This document shows positions 18,658-27,915 of a DNA stretch of 64,000 nucleotides, one piece after another. The stretch comes from Hymenobacter lapidiphilus (GTDB lineage: Bacteria > Bacteroidota > Bacteroidia > Cytophagales > Hymenobacteraceae), in the NCBI RefSeq assembly GCF_013377885.1, contig NZ_JABKAU010000020.1:1-64000 (forward strand), in the 5' to 3' direction. The notes below the pieces were generated by a model that searched no databases, was not told the origin of the DNA, and saw nothing but the letters and a program-made list of their open reading frames with translations. The position numbers and the translations under genes were made by a program. Positions within the stretch are counted from its first letter, which is position 1, and the number at the start of each line of letters is the position of its first letter.

Positions 18658-21375
18658 TTACTTCTGCACCGAGATAGTACGCATCATGAACTCGTTGCCG
18701 TTAATCACCTTCACCGTGTACATGCCGTTGGCAAGGCTTGGAAGGTTGATAACCTGCACGGCATTGTCGCGCACGGTGGTCGTGTGCACGCGCTGACCCA
18801 GCATGTTGGTGATTTCTACCTGCAGGCCGTTTTTGGCCTTGGCACCGCGTACGTCAAACGTGAGGTTGCCGGCCGTAGGGTTGGGGTAGATGTTGATGGC
18901 CTGCTGCAACGCCTGCGAAGTACCGGTGATGGCCGTAGCCGTTACGCTGATATCATCCACGTAGAGGTTGAAACGGTCGGCGACGCTGATGGCGTGGAAG
19001 CCGATGTAGTAGTTACCGGTGGTAGTAGGCGTGATGGCCTTTACCTGCCCATCGTCGTTGCCGGCCACCGTGGTAGCGTAAGTGGCGTTGTTGACATTGA
19101 TATTGCGCCACAGCAGGTTGGATTGGCCGGCGGGCGTAGCGGTGCTGCCGTACTTCACTTCCAGGGCCTCGGGGAAAGCAGCCAGTCCGGCCTTGTACTT
19201 GAACGTGAGCTGGTAGGTAGTGCCTGCCCGCAGGAACAGCGCCGGCGTGTAGAACCAGTCGTCGGCCGCATTGGTAGTGCTGAATGAGTAGCGCATGTGG
19301 TTCGGAGCCGAAGCCGGCGTGCCGGTCGTTACAATACCCCAGGTGCTGCCATCGGCGTTGATGTTGGCCGTTGCAATACCGCAGGGCAGGGCCCCGGCTG
19401 CTACACCGTCGAAGTTCTCGGTGTAGGGGAACGTGCTGACAATCGGTGGTACGCAGGCGGTAGTAAAGGCTGTCGGACCGGCCAGCGTGCTTTGGTCGGG
19501 AGCAACGCAGATAGCCCGAACATACACATCATAGTTCGTGGTAGCCGTCAAACCCGTCAGGGTAACGGGAGAAGTAGCGGCAGTTACCGTTGTGCCAGCT
19601 GTAGCCGGATTGAAGCCGCGTGGGCCATAAATAACAGCGTAGCTCGTGCCATTGGCCGGGCCAGTAAACGAAACGATGGCTGAAGTAGCCGTTACGCTCG
19701 TAACCGTAATGGCGCTCGGCGGAGGGCAGGTGGCCGGAGCACTGGTAATGGCCTCAATCACCAGCGCACCAAGGTTGGAAGCTGCCGCGTCGGCAGGAGC
19801 GCCGCCGGCCAGTGGGATGGAGAAATAGGCGTCGGTGCGCGTGGGCGTTTCGTACCGCTGCGACGCTAACGGGAAGTAGCCGGTGGTGGCGTTGGCAGTT
19901 TGGGCTAGGCCAACAATAAAGCTGCCGGCCGGAACGGCACCGCTCAGAGCAAACGTTTTCTCCTGGTTCAGGTCGGCGGCCAGTATCGTGTAGTCGGGCG
20001 AGCGGGCGATGATAGCGCCAGCGGCGTCGAGTACTACGCCGTATACCTTGTTGCCAACGTTGGCCGCTCCATCGGCAATGCGTACCGTTACGCCCGTAAC
20101 CGTACGAGCAGTGGCGGTGGTGTATTTAACGCCCAGAATGCCTGAGCCGGTGTTAAAGCCAATCTGTCCGTCGCCGGCCGAAACCAGGCCGGGCTGCGCA
20201 TAAGCGAAGGTAGTGGCGTTAACTAGTTGGGTGAATACTTTGGAGTTGTTGGCCGTATTCTCGTCGTCGGCGGCAGTTACCGTAATGATGTTGGTGCCCG
20301 GATTCGTGGGCGAGAAGGCATCGAAGCTCAGCGTACCGGCAGCATCTACGGGTAGCGCCCCAACTGTTTTCGAGTTGGTGAACGAGTTAGCCCCGGTTAC
20401 GGTAAGCGTGAAGGTCACGTTAGCCTGTGCGCTGCTTCCCACGTTTTGCACGAAGGCCCGTACTACGTGCGGCGTTCCGAAAGGAATGGGCAGCTTACCC
20501 GACGAGTAAATCGTCTGAACGGCTACGTCGTTGGCTTTTTGGGGTTCGAAACGGTAGGTGCGCCCTGCATCGGGTCCAACAGTCCGGCGGAAGTTGTGCG
20601 CATTTACGCCTGTTGCACTTCCCTCCACGTAAGTAGTCGTGATAAAGGACGTCGTAGACCAGGCTGCTGTCGAGCCTTTAGAGCCCAGCAGTACTTGCCG
20701 GGAGGCTGCCCCATCGCCCTTCAGCCCCACTACCGCCGACTTGAAGGCGTCGGTGTTGGCAGAAGGAGTCGCAGTGTTGTACACGAACTCCACGCGGTTG
20801 CTGGTTTCGTACAGCTTCACCTGGAAATCGAGCGACAGGTATTGCTTAGCTGGGGTGGCGGCGGCCGATTTGTCGCTCACGCCTTTCCACTGAATGGTGC
20901 AGACGCGGTTGGGGGCCGTACCACTGAGCGCATAGCTGTAAACTGCCGGGCCGGCAGCGGCGCTTTCCAGGTCGGTATTGAACGGCAGCAGCAGGTTTTT
21001 CTGCGCCGCATCGTTCAGCGGGCCACTGGTGGTGGTGGTAGAGGAAGTAGGGAAGAAAGGTGCCGCCGGAGCCGTGGTACCCAAGGCCAGATAGCCGTTG
21101 GTATTCAGTACGAAATCGGTGAATGCCTGCCCATTGAAGCTGAAAGAGAAGCCAATAGGCGTGGCCGCCGAGTTGGCGTCGTCGGTGTTAGGCGTGGCAA
21201 TGGCAGTAGCCGAGGCCCCCAGGTCGGTATACGTGGTGGCTACGTTGGTAGCCCCTGAAGTACTGTAGTTCAGGCTCTGTGCGTGGGCGGCACCGGTAGC
21301 CAGGCCCAGCAAGCCCAGCAGGGCAAGCTTACGCCAGGCTTTGGTGGTACGGCCCGTAGTGTAGATTTTTGCCAT
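18658..21375 (-). CDS. Secreted T9SS cargo protein with type A sorting domain
   Basis: 905 aa. A signal peptide (about 1-33, ending GAAHAQ) precedes a beta-rich lectin/adhesin-like region (about 35-280), a CARDB-like domain (about 285-390), a fibronectin type III domain (about 550-640, CPPPSAITVTSVTATSAIVS) and a cleaved-adhesin/MAM-like domain (about 650-815). The C-terminal sorting domain is at about 830-905 (INIYPNPTAGNLTFDV ... GMYTVKVINGNEF). It should be exported by the T9SS and processed by PorU. Composition is rich in Thr, Ala and Ser. Binding target unknown. It stands alone between terminators and a divergent gene. Confidence 0.88.
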   Translation of the reverse strand: MAKIYTTGRTTKAWRKLALLGLLGLATGAAHAQSLNYSTSGATNVATTYTDLGASATAIATPNTDDANSAATPIGFSFSFNGQAFTDFVLNTNGYLALGTTAPAAPFFPTSSTTTTSGPLNDAAQKNLLLPFNTDLESAAAGPAVYSYALSGTAPNRVCTIQWKGVSDKSAAATPAKQYLSLDFQVKLYETSNRVEFVYNTATPSANTDAFKSAVVGLKGDGAASRQVLLGSKGSTAAWSTTSFITTTYVEGSATGVNAHNFRRTVGPDAGRTYRFEPQKANDVAVQTIYSSGKLPIPFGTPHVVRAFVQNVGSSAQANVTFTLTVTGANSFTNSKTVGALPVDAAGTLSFDAFSPTNPGTNIITVTAADDENTANNSKVFTQLVNATTFAYAQPGLVSAGDGQIGFNTGSGILGVKYTTATARTVTGVTVRIADGAANVGNKVYGVVLDAAGAIIARSPDYTILAADLNQEKTFALSGAVPAGSFIVGLAQTANATTGYFPLASQRYETPTRTDAYFSIPLAGGAPADAAASNLGALVIEAITSAPATCPPPSAITVTSVTATSAIVSFTGPANGTSYAVIYGPRGFNPATAGTTVTAATSPVTLTGLTATTNYDVYVRAICVAPDQSTLAGPTAFTTACVPPIVSTFPYTENFDGVAAGALPCGIATANINADGSTWGIVTTGTPASAPNHMRYSFSTTNAADDWFYTPALFLRAGTTYQLTFKYKAGLAAFPEALEVKYGSTATPAGQSNLLWRNINVNNATYATTVAGNDDGQVKAITPTTTGNYYIGFHAISVADRFNLYVDDISVTATAITGTSQALQQAINIYPNPTAGNLTFDVRGAKAKNGLQVEITNMLGQRVHTTTVRDNAVQVINLPSLANGMYTVKVINGNEFMMRTISVQK

Positions 21376-21556
21376 GAATTAGGAAGAAGAAAGTGTGAAG
21401 GAGTGAAGCAAAAAAAAGCAAACAACTGCCCCGCTTATAAAGCATATGGCATTTGAATCGGCAATATGCCGAATAAAACACCATTTTTTGCATCATTCCG
21501 CTGCAAATGTTTCAAAAAGCTGCGGTCGGAATTACTAAACAGCCAGTTCTACATTC

Positions 21557-22399
21557 ATGACGACAACACACCGTACCCCCCTCCGAATTGTGCTGCTTGG
21601 GGCCGGCCGGGTGGCCACCCATCTGGCCCCGGCTTTGGCCGCTGCCGGCCACGCGGTAGTGGGTCTCTGGAGCCGCAGCCCCGAATCGGGGGCGGCGCTG
21701 GCTTCCCGACTGCCGGTGCCGGCCACCGTAGCCAGTAGCCTGCAACACCTGCCCGACGCCGACGTGTACCTGCTCACGCTGCCCGATGCGGTGGTGCCCG
21801 AAGTGCTGGCGGCAGCCCGTTTTCCGGTGGGGGCGCTGGTGGCGCACACGGCCGGGGCGCTACCGCTTTCCGTGTTTTCTCCTTATAAAGAGCAGCTGCG
21901 GGGCGGCGTGTTCTACCCGCTCCAAACCTTTGGGCCGGGCCGCGCAATTGCCTGGGCAAGCGTGCCGCTGTGCCTGGAAGCCACCGATGCCGCCGCGCTG
22001 GCCACCTTGCACCAGCTGGCCGCCTCGCTGAGCCCCGACGTGCGGGAGCTGGACTCGACCCGGCGGCTGCAGCTGCATGTGGCGGCCGTGTGGGTCAGCA
22101 ACTTTCCCAATCACCTGCTGGGCATTGGGCGCGAGCTGCTGGAAGGTGCAGGGCTGCCCTGGGAGCTGTTGCACCCACTCATCCGCGAAACGCTGGACAA
22201 GGCCCTGGCCCAGCCGCCCTTCGTGGCCCAGACCGGCCCGGCCGTGCGCCACGATGCTGCCACGCTGGCCCGCCACGCGGCCGCGCTGGCCGCCCGGCCG
22301 CGCTGGCAGCAGCTCTACCAGCAGCTCACGGCCAGCATTCAGGCCACGGCCGGGCCGCTGCCGGCTGCGGCAAACAATGCGCCAGGGTTGCGGCTTTGA
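21557..22399 (+). CDS. Rossmann-like and DUF2520 domain protein
   Basis: 280 aa. An N-terminal NAD(P)-binding Rossmann domain (about 9-125, IVLLGAGRVATHLAPAL) and a C-terminal all-helical DUF2520 domain (about 135-260). The architecture resembles F420-dependent or pyrroline-5-carboxylate-type reductases, but the family has no settled function. The fdx promoter box begins 19 bases after its stop codon, so the two are probably separate transcripts. The closing 20 residues are low complexity. Confidence 0.85.
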   Translation: MTTTHRTPLRIVLLGAGRVATHLAPALAAAGHAVVGLWSRSPESGAALASRLPVPATVASSLQHLPDADVYLLTLPDAVVPEVLAAARFPVGALVAHTAGALPLSVFSPYKEQLRGGVFYPLQTFGPGRAIAWASVPLCLEATDAAALATLHQLAASLSPDVRELDSTRRLQLHVAAVWVSNFPNHLLGIGRELLEGAGLPWELLHPLIRETLDKALAQPPFVAQTGPAVRHDAATLARHAAALAARPRWQQLYQQLTASIQATAGPLPAAANNAPGLRL

Positions 22400-22425
22400 T
22401 TCGGGGGGGCACGTCCGTACCTTTG
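22395..22425 (+). promoter_or_regulatory. Bacteroidota-type promoter of the ferredoxin gene
   Basis: TTTG at 22395-22398 and TACCTTTG at 22418-22425 are separated by 19 bases, matching the -33/-7 arrangement of Bacteroidota sigma-A promoters. The GTG start of fdx is 38 bases downstream. This is the best two-part promoter in the window. Confidence 0.7.
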
Positions 22426-22462
22426 CCCCTTCATTTTTGCCTTGTGTACCTAGCCTTTCGCC

Positions 22463-22792
22463 GTGAAAGCCATCAATATTACGTTTACCTTCCAGGACGG
22501 CCAGCCCGACCAGACGCACGTGGCCGCCGAGGGCGAATCGGTGCTGGACGTGGCCCTCAACAACGATATTCAGCTGCAGCATAACTGTGGCGGCGTGTGC
22601 GGGTGCAGCACCTGCCACGTATATATTGAGCAGGGCGAGAACGACCTGCCCGAAATTTCCGACGCCGAGGAAGACTTCATCGACCGGGCCGAAAACCCCC
22701 GCATCAACTCGCGCCTGGCCTGCCAGTGCGTGGTGCAGGGTGCTTCCGACCTGATGGTGCGCATTCCGCCCCAGCACTTCCTTGGCCACTAG
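22463..22792 (+). CDS. fdx: ISC-type [2Fe-2S] ferredoxin
   Basis: 109 aa adrenodoxin-type ferredoxin. The cluster ligands are C42, C48, C51 and C87 (CGGVCGCSTC, then RLACQC), the Cx5Cx2C...C pattern. It carries electrons, most likely for iron-sulfur cluster assembly, because iscX follows 107 bases downstream. The start is GTG at 22463, supported by the well-spaced promoter upstream. Two further cysteines (C46, C89) are common in this subgroup. Confidence 0.92.
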   Translation: MKAINITFTFQDGQPDQTHVAAEGESVLDVALNNDIQLQHNCGGVCGCSTCHVYIEQGENDLPEISDAEEDFIDRAENPRINSRLACQCVVQGASDLMVRIPPQHFLGH

Positions 22793-22899
22793 CTTTTAGT
22801 AATGTGGGAGAATGTGAAAACGCGCCAAACTGGCTGCATCGGTAGCCTGGTCAGCGTTTTTACATTCGGCACGTATCTCCAAATCAGCCCTTTCTGACT

Positions 22900-23136
22900 A
22901 TGAACCATTTCGAGCCCCCGATTAAGTGGAGCGACCACGAAGACGTGGCCATTGCCCTGTATGAGAAGTTCGGTAACGAATTCGGTGAGGCTAAAATCTA
23001 CCGCATCCGGTTTACCGAGCTGCTGGACTGGGTGATGAGCCTGCCCAATTTTGAAGGCACCCGCGAGCAGGCCAACGAAGGCCACCTGGAGCAGATCCAG
23101 GCCAAGTGGGTGTACGAGTGGCGCGACAACCAATAG
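22900..23136 (+). CDS. iscX: Fe-S assembly protein IscX
   Basis: 78 aa acidic protein of the IscX/YfhJ family. IscX binds IscS and iron and modulates iron-sulfur cluster formation. The family blocks IKWSDHEDVAIALYEKF, RIRFTELLDWV and KWVYEWRD are all present. It is slightly longer than the E. coli protein (66 aa). It lies beside an ISC ferredoxin, but no iscS, iscU, hscA or hscB is nearby. An imperfect -7 box TACATTCG at 22861-22868 could serve it. Confidence 0.92.
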   Translation: MNHFEPPIKWSDHEDVAIALYEKFGNEFGEAKIYRIRFTELLDWVMSLPNFEGTREQANEGHLEQIQAKWVYEWRDNQ

Positions 23137-23225
23137 ACTGCTCTGCGCCGGCACACTGGCCGTTTTCTCTTTGATGGATGCCCGGCAACCCGGCTGGCGC
23201 ACTCCTGTGCTATGTATAGTAAGGT

Positions 23226-23726
23226 ATGTCTATGTCGTCAGGAGTCGATTTAAGAGCAATTAAAGTGTTTGTGCTGGACGTAGACGGGGTGCTGACCGAT
23301 GGCACCCTGCTGGCCTTCAACTCGGGCGAGCAGGTGCGCTCCTTCCACATCCGCGACGGCTACGCCATCCGGCATGCCCTGCGCCAGGGCTACCGGGTAG
23401 CCGTTATTTCGGGCCGCGAAGAGGAGGGCGTCCGTAAGCGGCTGGAGTCGCTCGATGTGCGCGACATTTATCTGGGGGTGGATGACAAGATGAAAATCTT
23501 CAACAACTACCTCAATAGCTACCATCTCGAAACGGCCAGCATCGCCTATATGGGCGACGACATGCCCGACCTGGAGGTGATGCGCCGGTGCGCCATAGCG
23601 GCCTGCCCGGCCGATGCCGCCACCGATGTGTTGGCCATCAGCAACTACGTGGCCCAGCTGCCCGGCGGGCACGGAGCTGTGCGCGAGCTGATGGAGGCCG
23701 TGATGAAGGCCCAGGGCACCTGGTAA
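23226..23726 (+). CDS. kdsC: KdsC-type HAD phosphatase
   Basis: 166 aa, tetrameric C0-type HAD phosphatase (YrbI family). The expected reaction is removal of phosphate from 3-deoxy-D-manno-octulosonate 8-phosphate, giving Kdo for LPS. Motif I is FVLDVDGVLTDG (nucleophile D18, acid D20), motif II is in VISGRE, and motif IV is MGDDMPD (D111, D112). The length matches the family, which lacks a cap. Related enzymes act on sialic acid 9-phosphate, so the substrate is inferred. Starts at 23226 and 23232 are both possible. Confidence 0.85.
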   Translation: MSMSSGVDLRAIKVFVLDVDGVLTDGTLLAFNSGEQVRSFHIRDGYAIRHALRQGYRVAVISGREEEGVRKRLESLDVRDIYLGVDDKMKIFNNYLNSYHLETASIAYMGDDMPDLEVMRRCAIAACPADAATDVLAISNYVAQLPGGHGAVRELMEAVMKAQGTW

Positions 23727-23834
23727 GCCGCTCCGGCTGCCGGTTGTGTTGAAGCCGAAGTAGTTATAAATGCCCGAAGCCTAAAGCGCCTGTAGCCTCG
23801 GCCCGTCCATTGAAGCTTTTTGGAAAGTCGAAAT

Positions 23835-23946
23835 AACGTCATGCTGAGCTTGCCGAAGCATCTCTACCGCAAGAGTAATCCTTGTATTGGATTCTCACCA
23901 TTGCAACGAAGCGGTAGAGATGCTTCGGCAAGCTCAGCATGACGTT
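23835..23946. repeat. Intergenic palindrome, AACGTCATGCTGAGC type
   Basis: Perfect 36-base arms (23835-23870 and 23911-23946) around a 40-base spacer. They begin AACGTCATGCTGAGCTTGCC. Nearly the same arms occur at 27785-27881 and 37273-37368. Confidence 0.95.
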
Positions 23947-23986
23947 CTTACTGATAACACGGGGTTTTTGAACAGCTTCATTGAGC

Positions 23987-24019
23987 AAATGCCTCTCCTG
24001 ATTTTTGGGAGAGGCATTT
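23987..24019 (+). terminator. Terminator upstream of the UbiA gene
   Basis: Arms AAATGCCTCTCC (23987-23998) and its complement (24008-24019) with T-rich loop and T tail; it probably ends the kdsC transcript. Confidence 0.8.
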
Positions 24020-24082
24020 TTGTGACCTTTCGCTTTGGCGGGGCCATCTTTGTACCTCTTATTGCCCTTTCGGCTCCAGCTT

Positions 24083-25033
24083 ATGCTTTTCCGCCCGTCC
24101 CTGTCTGCCGCCGATGCTACTGCGCCTGGCACTGCTGGCTCGGGCGGCAGCAACGCTAGCAATAGCGGCAGCAGTAGCCGGCGGCAGCTGGCCCGGCTGG
24201 TACGTCTGCCCAACCTGCTGATTATGGCCCTGTGCCTGCTGCTGGTGCGCGCCTGCCTGCTGTTACCCCATGCGCCCTGGCGCCAGGTATTTGCCCCGGG
24301 GTTTGCGCTGCTGCTGCTGGCGGCCCTGTGCATCGGGGCGGCCGGCTACATCATCAACGACTACTACGATGTCAAGATTGATGCCATCAACCGGCCCGGG
24401 CGGCTGGTGGTGGGGCGCGGCATCAACCGGCGGCACGCCATGCTGGCCCACCTCGTGCTTTCGGGGCTGGGAGTGGGGCTGGGGGTGCTGCTTTCGCCGC
24501 TGCTGGGGCTCGTGAACCTGGGCTCGGCGCTGCTGCTGTGGGGCTACTCGGCCCGGTTCAAGCGGGTGGCACTGGTGGGCAACGTGAGCATTGCTACCCT
24601 CACGGCGGCGCTGGTGCTGCTGCCCGAGCTGCAACTGCACACCGGCCGCTCGGCGGTGTGGGGCTATGCGCTGGCTGCGTTTCTGCTCACGCTGGTGCGC
24701 GAAATTGTGAAAGACGTGGAGGACATGCGCGGCGACGCCCAGCACGAGTGCCGCACGCTGCCGCTGGTGTGGGGCGTGCCGCGCACCAAGTGGGTGGCCG
24801 GCTTTTTTCTGGCCTGTCTGCTGCTGTTGGTGGCCGGTGCCGTGTTCAATGCGCTTTTCATGAGTTACCGTTACGGGCTGGGCCTATGGTTGCTGCTGTT
24901 GGTGCTGGCCCCGCTGCTGGCGCTGGCCGCCGCCCTGCGCCGCGCCGACCAACGGCAGCACTTTGCCCGGCTCAGTACCTGGTGCAAGCTCATTATGCTG
25001 GCCGGGGTATTCTCGATGCTGGGATTGGTCTGA
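24083..25033 (+). CDS. UbiA family prenyltransferase
   Basis: 316 aa integral membrane prenyltransferase. The first Asp-rich motif is NDYYDVKIDAINRPGR (N92, D93, D96, D100) and the second is DVEDMRGDAQHE, both needed for magnesium and polyprenyl diphosphate. The closest type is the geranylgeranylglycerol-phosphate synthase-like UbiA proteins annotated in many Bacteroidota; the natural acceptor is not known. The first 35 residues are a Ser/Gly/Asn-rich cytoplasmic tail. I use the ATG at 24083 because a near-consensus -7 box (CATCTTTG, 24045-24052) and a terminator lie just upstream; an in-frame ATG-less extension reaches 24035. Confidence 0.82.
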   Translation: MLFRPSLSAADATAPGTAGSGGSNASNSGSSSRRQLARLVRLPNLLIMALCLLLVRACLLLPHAPWRQVFAPGFALLLLAALCIGAAGYIINDYYDVKIDAINRPGRLVVGRGINRRHAMLAHLVLSGLGVGLGVLLSPLLGLVNLGSALLLWGYSARFKRVALVGNVSIATLTAALVLLPELQLHTGRSAVWGYALAAFLLTLVREIVKDVEDMRGDAQHECRTLPLVWGVPRTKWVAGFFLACLLLLVAGAVFNALFMSYRYGLGLWLLLLVLAPLLALAAALRRADQRQHFARLSTWCKLIMLAGVFSMLGLV

Positions 25034-25167
25034 AAGTGTGGGCAACCGCGGCCGCTACTGTTGCGTTAGCAAAGGCTACAGCCCGATTCGTGCGGCCGCC
25101 CGTTGTGGCTGCGCTGCCAGCAGGGGTTGCTTCCTCTCACTTTCCTTCTTACCCCGGCCATCACTGT

Positions 25168-26442
25168 ATGCGCTTCCTCTACCCGTTGCTGGCGCTAAGT
25201 GCGCTGGCCACCCCGGCTGCCCTGGCGCAGTCAGCACCTTCCGAGTCGGCCGCTCTTCTGCTGGCTTCGGCTGCTCCTATAGCTTCGACCGAGGCCGCTG
25301 CCGAGCCCGTGGGCGCACCGGTGGGCCTCAACCGCGCCCTCGCCCCGGCTACCACCACCAAAGTCCGGCTTACGCCCTCCGACCCCGACAAGCCAAGCTT
25401 TCTGCCGGTACCCATTGCCTTTTATCAGCAGGAAACCGGTTTCGCCGGCGGTGTGGCCATTCTGCCCGTGTGGCGTTTCGGTTCCGATACCACGGTGCGC
25501 AAGTCGAACGCCCGCCTGATTGCCTGGATTTCGCAGAAGAAGCAAACCACCGTGCAGCTCACGCATACCATTTTCACCAAGGAAGAAAAGTTCTTCCTTT
25601 CGGGCGAGCTGAGCTACTATGACCTGGCCTTTAAGTACTACGGCCGCGGCAACGATACCGATGAGGACGTGTACTCCAACATCCAGTACCCGCTGTGGGT
25701 ATTCGATCAGAAAGTACTTGCAAAAGTGAAACCCAACCTGTTTGTGGGCCTGCGCTACCGCCTCACCGATCTGGGCACCGTTAAGCTCAAGGAAGATGGC
25801 GACGACGAAGCAACTCCCGGCTCATACTTCACTATCCCGGCCGAGCAGCGCGGCGGCTACACTACATCGGGCGTGGGCCCGGCGCTGCTGTACGACAGCC
25901 GCGACAACCTACTGGCCACGTACACCGGTAATTTCGTGGATGCGCACGTGCTGTTTGCCGGCAAAGGCTTGGGCAGCGACTATAAATTCACCCGTTACAT
26001 GGTGGATGCGCGCCATTTCAACCCGATGTTCGGCTCCAACAACACTATTCTGGCGCTGCAGTTTCTGGGCCAGTACCACACCGGCGACGTGCCGTTCCGC
26101 GAGTGGGGCGGCATGGGCGCTACGCTCGGCGGCTCGCTCTACAACAACGCCTACCTGATGCGCGGCATTTACGAAGGCCGCTACCGCGACCGGCAGTTCA
26201 CCACGGCCCAGGCCGAAATCCGGCAGAAACTATTCTGGCGGATTGATGGTGCCGTGTTTGGGGCCGTGGGCCAGGTGGCGCCGAACCTCGACGACTATAC
26301 TGTAGACGGGCTGCGCTACGCCGGTGGAGCAGGAATACGTTTCCGCTTCAACCGTCGCGACCGGCTCAACATCCGCCTCGACTACGGGGTGGGTTCGGGC
26401 GGTAACTCGGGTATCATCTTCGCAGTGGGCGAGGCGTTCTAA
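25168..26442 (+). CDS. Outer-membrane beta-barrel protein, BamA/TamA surface-antigen family
   Basis: 424 aa. A signal peptide (about 1-19, MRFLYPLLALSALATPAALAQ) and an Ala-rich stretch precede a single 16-strand-type barrel domain from about 75 to the end. The conserved GxxxL-D-R signature region is seen as GVGPALLYDSRDN. No POTRA domains are visible, so it is not BamA itself. Proteins of this type are found as stand-alone surface antigens in Bacteroidota. The start is the ATG at 25168; the open frame further upstream overlaps the UbiA gene in another frame and is not coding. Confidence 0.85.
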   Translation: MRFLYPLLALSALATPAALAQSAPSESAALLLASAAPIASTEAAAEPVGAPVGLNRALAPATTTKVRLTPSDPDKPSFLPVPIAFYQQETGFAGGVAILPVWRFGSDTTVRKSNARLIAWISQKKQTTVQLTHTIFTKEEKFFLSGELSYYDLAFKYYGRGNDTDEDVYSNIQYPLWVFDQKVLAKVKPNLFVGLRYRLTDLGTVKLKEDGDDEATPGSYFTIPAEQRGGYTTSGVGPALLYDSRDNLLATYTGNFVDAHVLFAGKGLGSDYKFTRYMVDARHFNPMFGSNNTILALQFLGQYHTGDVPFREWGGMGATLGGSLYNNAYLMRGIYEGRYRDRQFTTAQAEIRQKLFWRIDGAVFGAVGQVAPNLDDYTVDGLRYAGGAGIRFRFNRRDRLNIRLDYGVGSGGNSGIIFAVGEAF

Positions 26443-26465
26443 CGCTTTTTCCGGCTGCCAGCTAT

Positions 26466-26512
26466 AAGCTGCAGGTTACAAGCGCCATCAGGCCGCTTGT
26501 AACCTGCAGCTT
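26466..26512 (+). terminator. Terminator after the barrel gene
   Basis: Perfect 19-base arms (26466-26484, 26494-26512) followed by TTGCTTTTT. Confidence 0.85.
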
Positions 26513-26600
26513 TTGCTTTTTCTGTCTTTTAAGCTCGTCAGTAGGGTTTTTGCCTGTTTCGGGGCGAACTGTACACTGCGTGCTGCGTAGAAAGCAGCCC

Positions 26601-27779
26601 ATGGAATACGCCACTCCGCATCGGTTTCACTCGGCCCACCCCAACAACGCGGCGCTGCCTGCTTCGGTCTGGAGCCATCTGTCGCTGCCTTCCCCGGCCT
26701 TGAGGGCCACCGTTATTATTCCGGCCAAGGATGAGGCCGACGCATTGCCTTCTACACTGGCGGCGCTGGCGGCCCAAACCAACGAGAAGGGCCAGCCGTT
26801 GCCACCCGGCAGCTTCGAAGTGCTGGTACTGGCTAACAACTGCACCGACAATACAGCCGCCGTAGTGCGGACCTTCGCCGCCAACCACCCAACGCTGGCC
26901 CTGCACGTAGCCGAACTGACGTTGCCGCCCGCCGAGGCCCACGTGGGCCGGGCCCGCCGCCTGCTCATGGATGAGGCTGCCCACCGCTTGGAGCTGGCCG
27001 GCCAGCCCCGCGCCGCCATCATCAGCACCGATGCCGACACCCGCGTAGCCCCCGACTGGCTGGCAGCCACGTTCCGTGAGTTGGAGTTGGGCGTAGATGC
27101 CGTAGCCGGTCGGATTTTGATGGAAGAAAGCAGCCGTGCCTGCCCCGTGCGCCGCTGCCAGTTGCAGGATGCCACTTGCCAGCTGCTGCGGGTCCAGCTC
27201 GAAACCCAGCTCGACCCCCAACCCCACGACCCCTGGCCCCGCCACCACCAGCACTTCGGAGCCAGCCTGGCCGTTACGGTAGCTGCCTACCGCCAGGTGG
27301 GTGGGCTGCCCGTAGTGCCGTTTCTGGAAGACGAAGCCCTGTACCAGGCCCTGTTGCGCCACGATTTACGAGTGCGCCATAGCCCGGCCGTACGCGTGTT
27401 CACCTCGGGCCGGCAACAGGGGCGGGTGGCGGTCGGCCTCTCGTGGCAGCTGCGCGAGTGGGCCCGGCTGGGCCAGCAGCAATTAGTACCCAACCCTGCC
27501 ACCCTGGTGCAGGAGTTGAACCTGCGCCGCCAGCTTCGCCAACAGTGGCGCCTTGCTCAGAGTCGCGAAACGCCTGAACGAGTAGTTTCCGGACCAGAAG
27601 AAGTGCCGGCCGAGGTGCTGGCTGCACTACCCAGCTATGCCACCTTCGGCGCTTACTGGGACTGGGCGCGGCCGCAGCTGCTACTGTCGTCTAGCCCAGA
27701 GGATCAGGTGCCACTGGTGCTGGCTATCAGTATTCTGCGCACCGAGCTGGCGCGTGCGTCGACATTGGCCTATGGCTAG
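26601..27779 (+). CDS. Family 2 glycosyltransferase
   Basis: 392 aa. GT-A fold: the nucleotide-sugar site opens with ATVIIPAKDEADALPSTL, the DxD-type motif is STDADTRVAPDWL, and a catalytic-region acidic block is PFLEDEALYQALL. No membrane anchor is evident, so it should be cytoplasmic or peripheral. It converges with the three-gene methyltransferase/PIG-L/dehydrogenase operon, separated only by a palindrome. This gene set recurs together in other bacteria from memory of annotated genomes, suggesting a joint pathway that modifies a sugar or lipid. The start is the ATG at 26601, just before the conserved part. Confidence 0.82.
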   Translation: MEYATPHRFHSAHPNNAALPASVWSHLSLPSPALRATVIIPAKDEADALPSTLAALAAQTNEKGQPLPPGSFEVLVLANNCTDNTAAVVRTFAANHPTLALHVAELTLPPAEAHVGRARRLLMDEAAHRLELAGQPRAAIISTDADTRVAPDWLAATFRELELGVDAVAGRILMEESSRACPVRRCQLQDATCQLLRVQLETQLDPQPHDPWPRHHQHFGASLAVTVAAYRQVGGLPVVPFLEDEALYQALLRHDLRVRHSPAVRVFTSGRQQGRVAVGLSWQLREWARLGQQQLVPNPATLVQELNLRRQLRQQWRLAQSRETPERVVSGPEEVPAEVLAALPSYATFGAYWDWARPQLLLSSSPEDQVPLVLAISILRTELARASTLAYG

Positions 27780-27784
27780 CACAT

Positions 27785-27881
27785 GAACGTCATGCTGAGC
27801 TTTGCCGAAGCATCTCTACCGCTTCGTAGCAGTCGTTTAACGAAGCGGTAGAGATGCTTCGGCAAGCTCAGCATGACGTTC
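27785..27881. repeat. Intergenic palindrome, AACGTCATGCTGAGC type
   Basis: Arms 27785-27826 and 27841-27881 pair over about 41 bases with a single-base indel; short 14-base loop. It lies exactly between two convergent genes and may act as a shared terminator. Confidence 0.95.
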
Positions 27882-27915
27882 AAACTGATTGGTTCTAAAC
27901 TAAAGTCCTTTCCAG

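Noticed and set aside
18238..19287. Plus-strand reading frame covering the ccmF-cargo gap
   Set aside because: It starts inside the terminator stem and runs antisense through the C-terminal half of the cargo gene; no recognisable domain.
24538..25167. Long N-terminal extension of the outer-membrane barrel protein
   Set aside because: The extension overlaps the UbiA gene in a different frame, and the signal peptide begins only at 25168.
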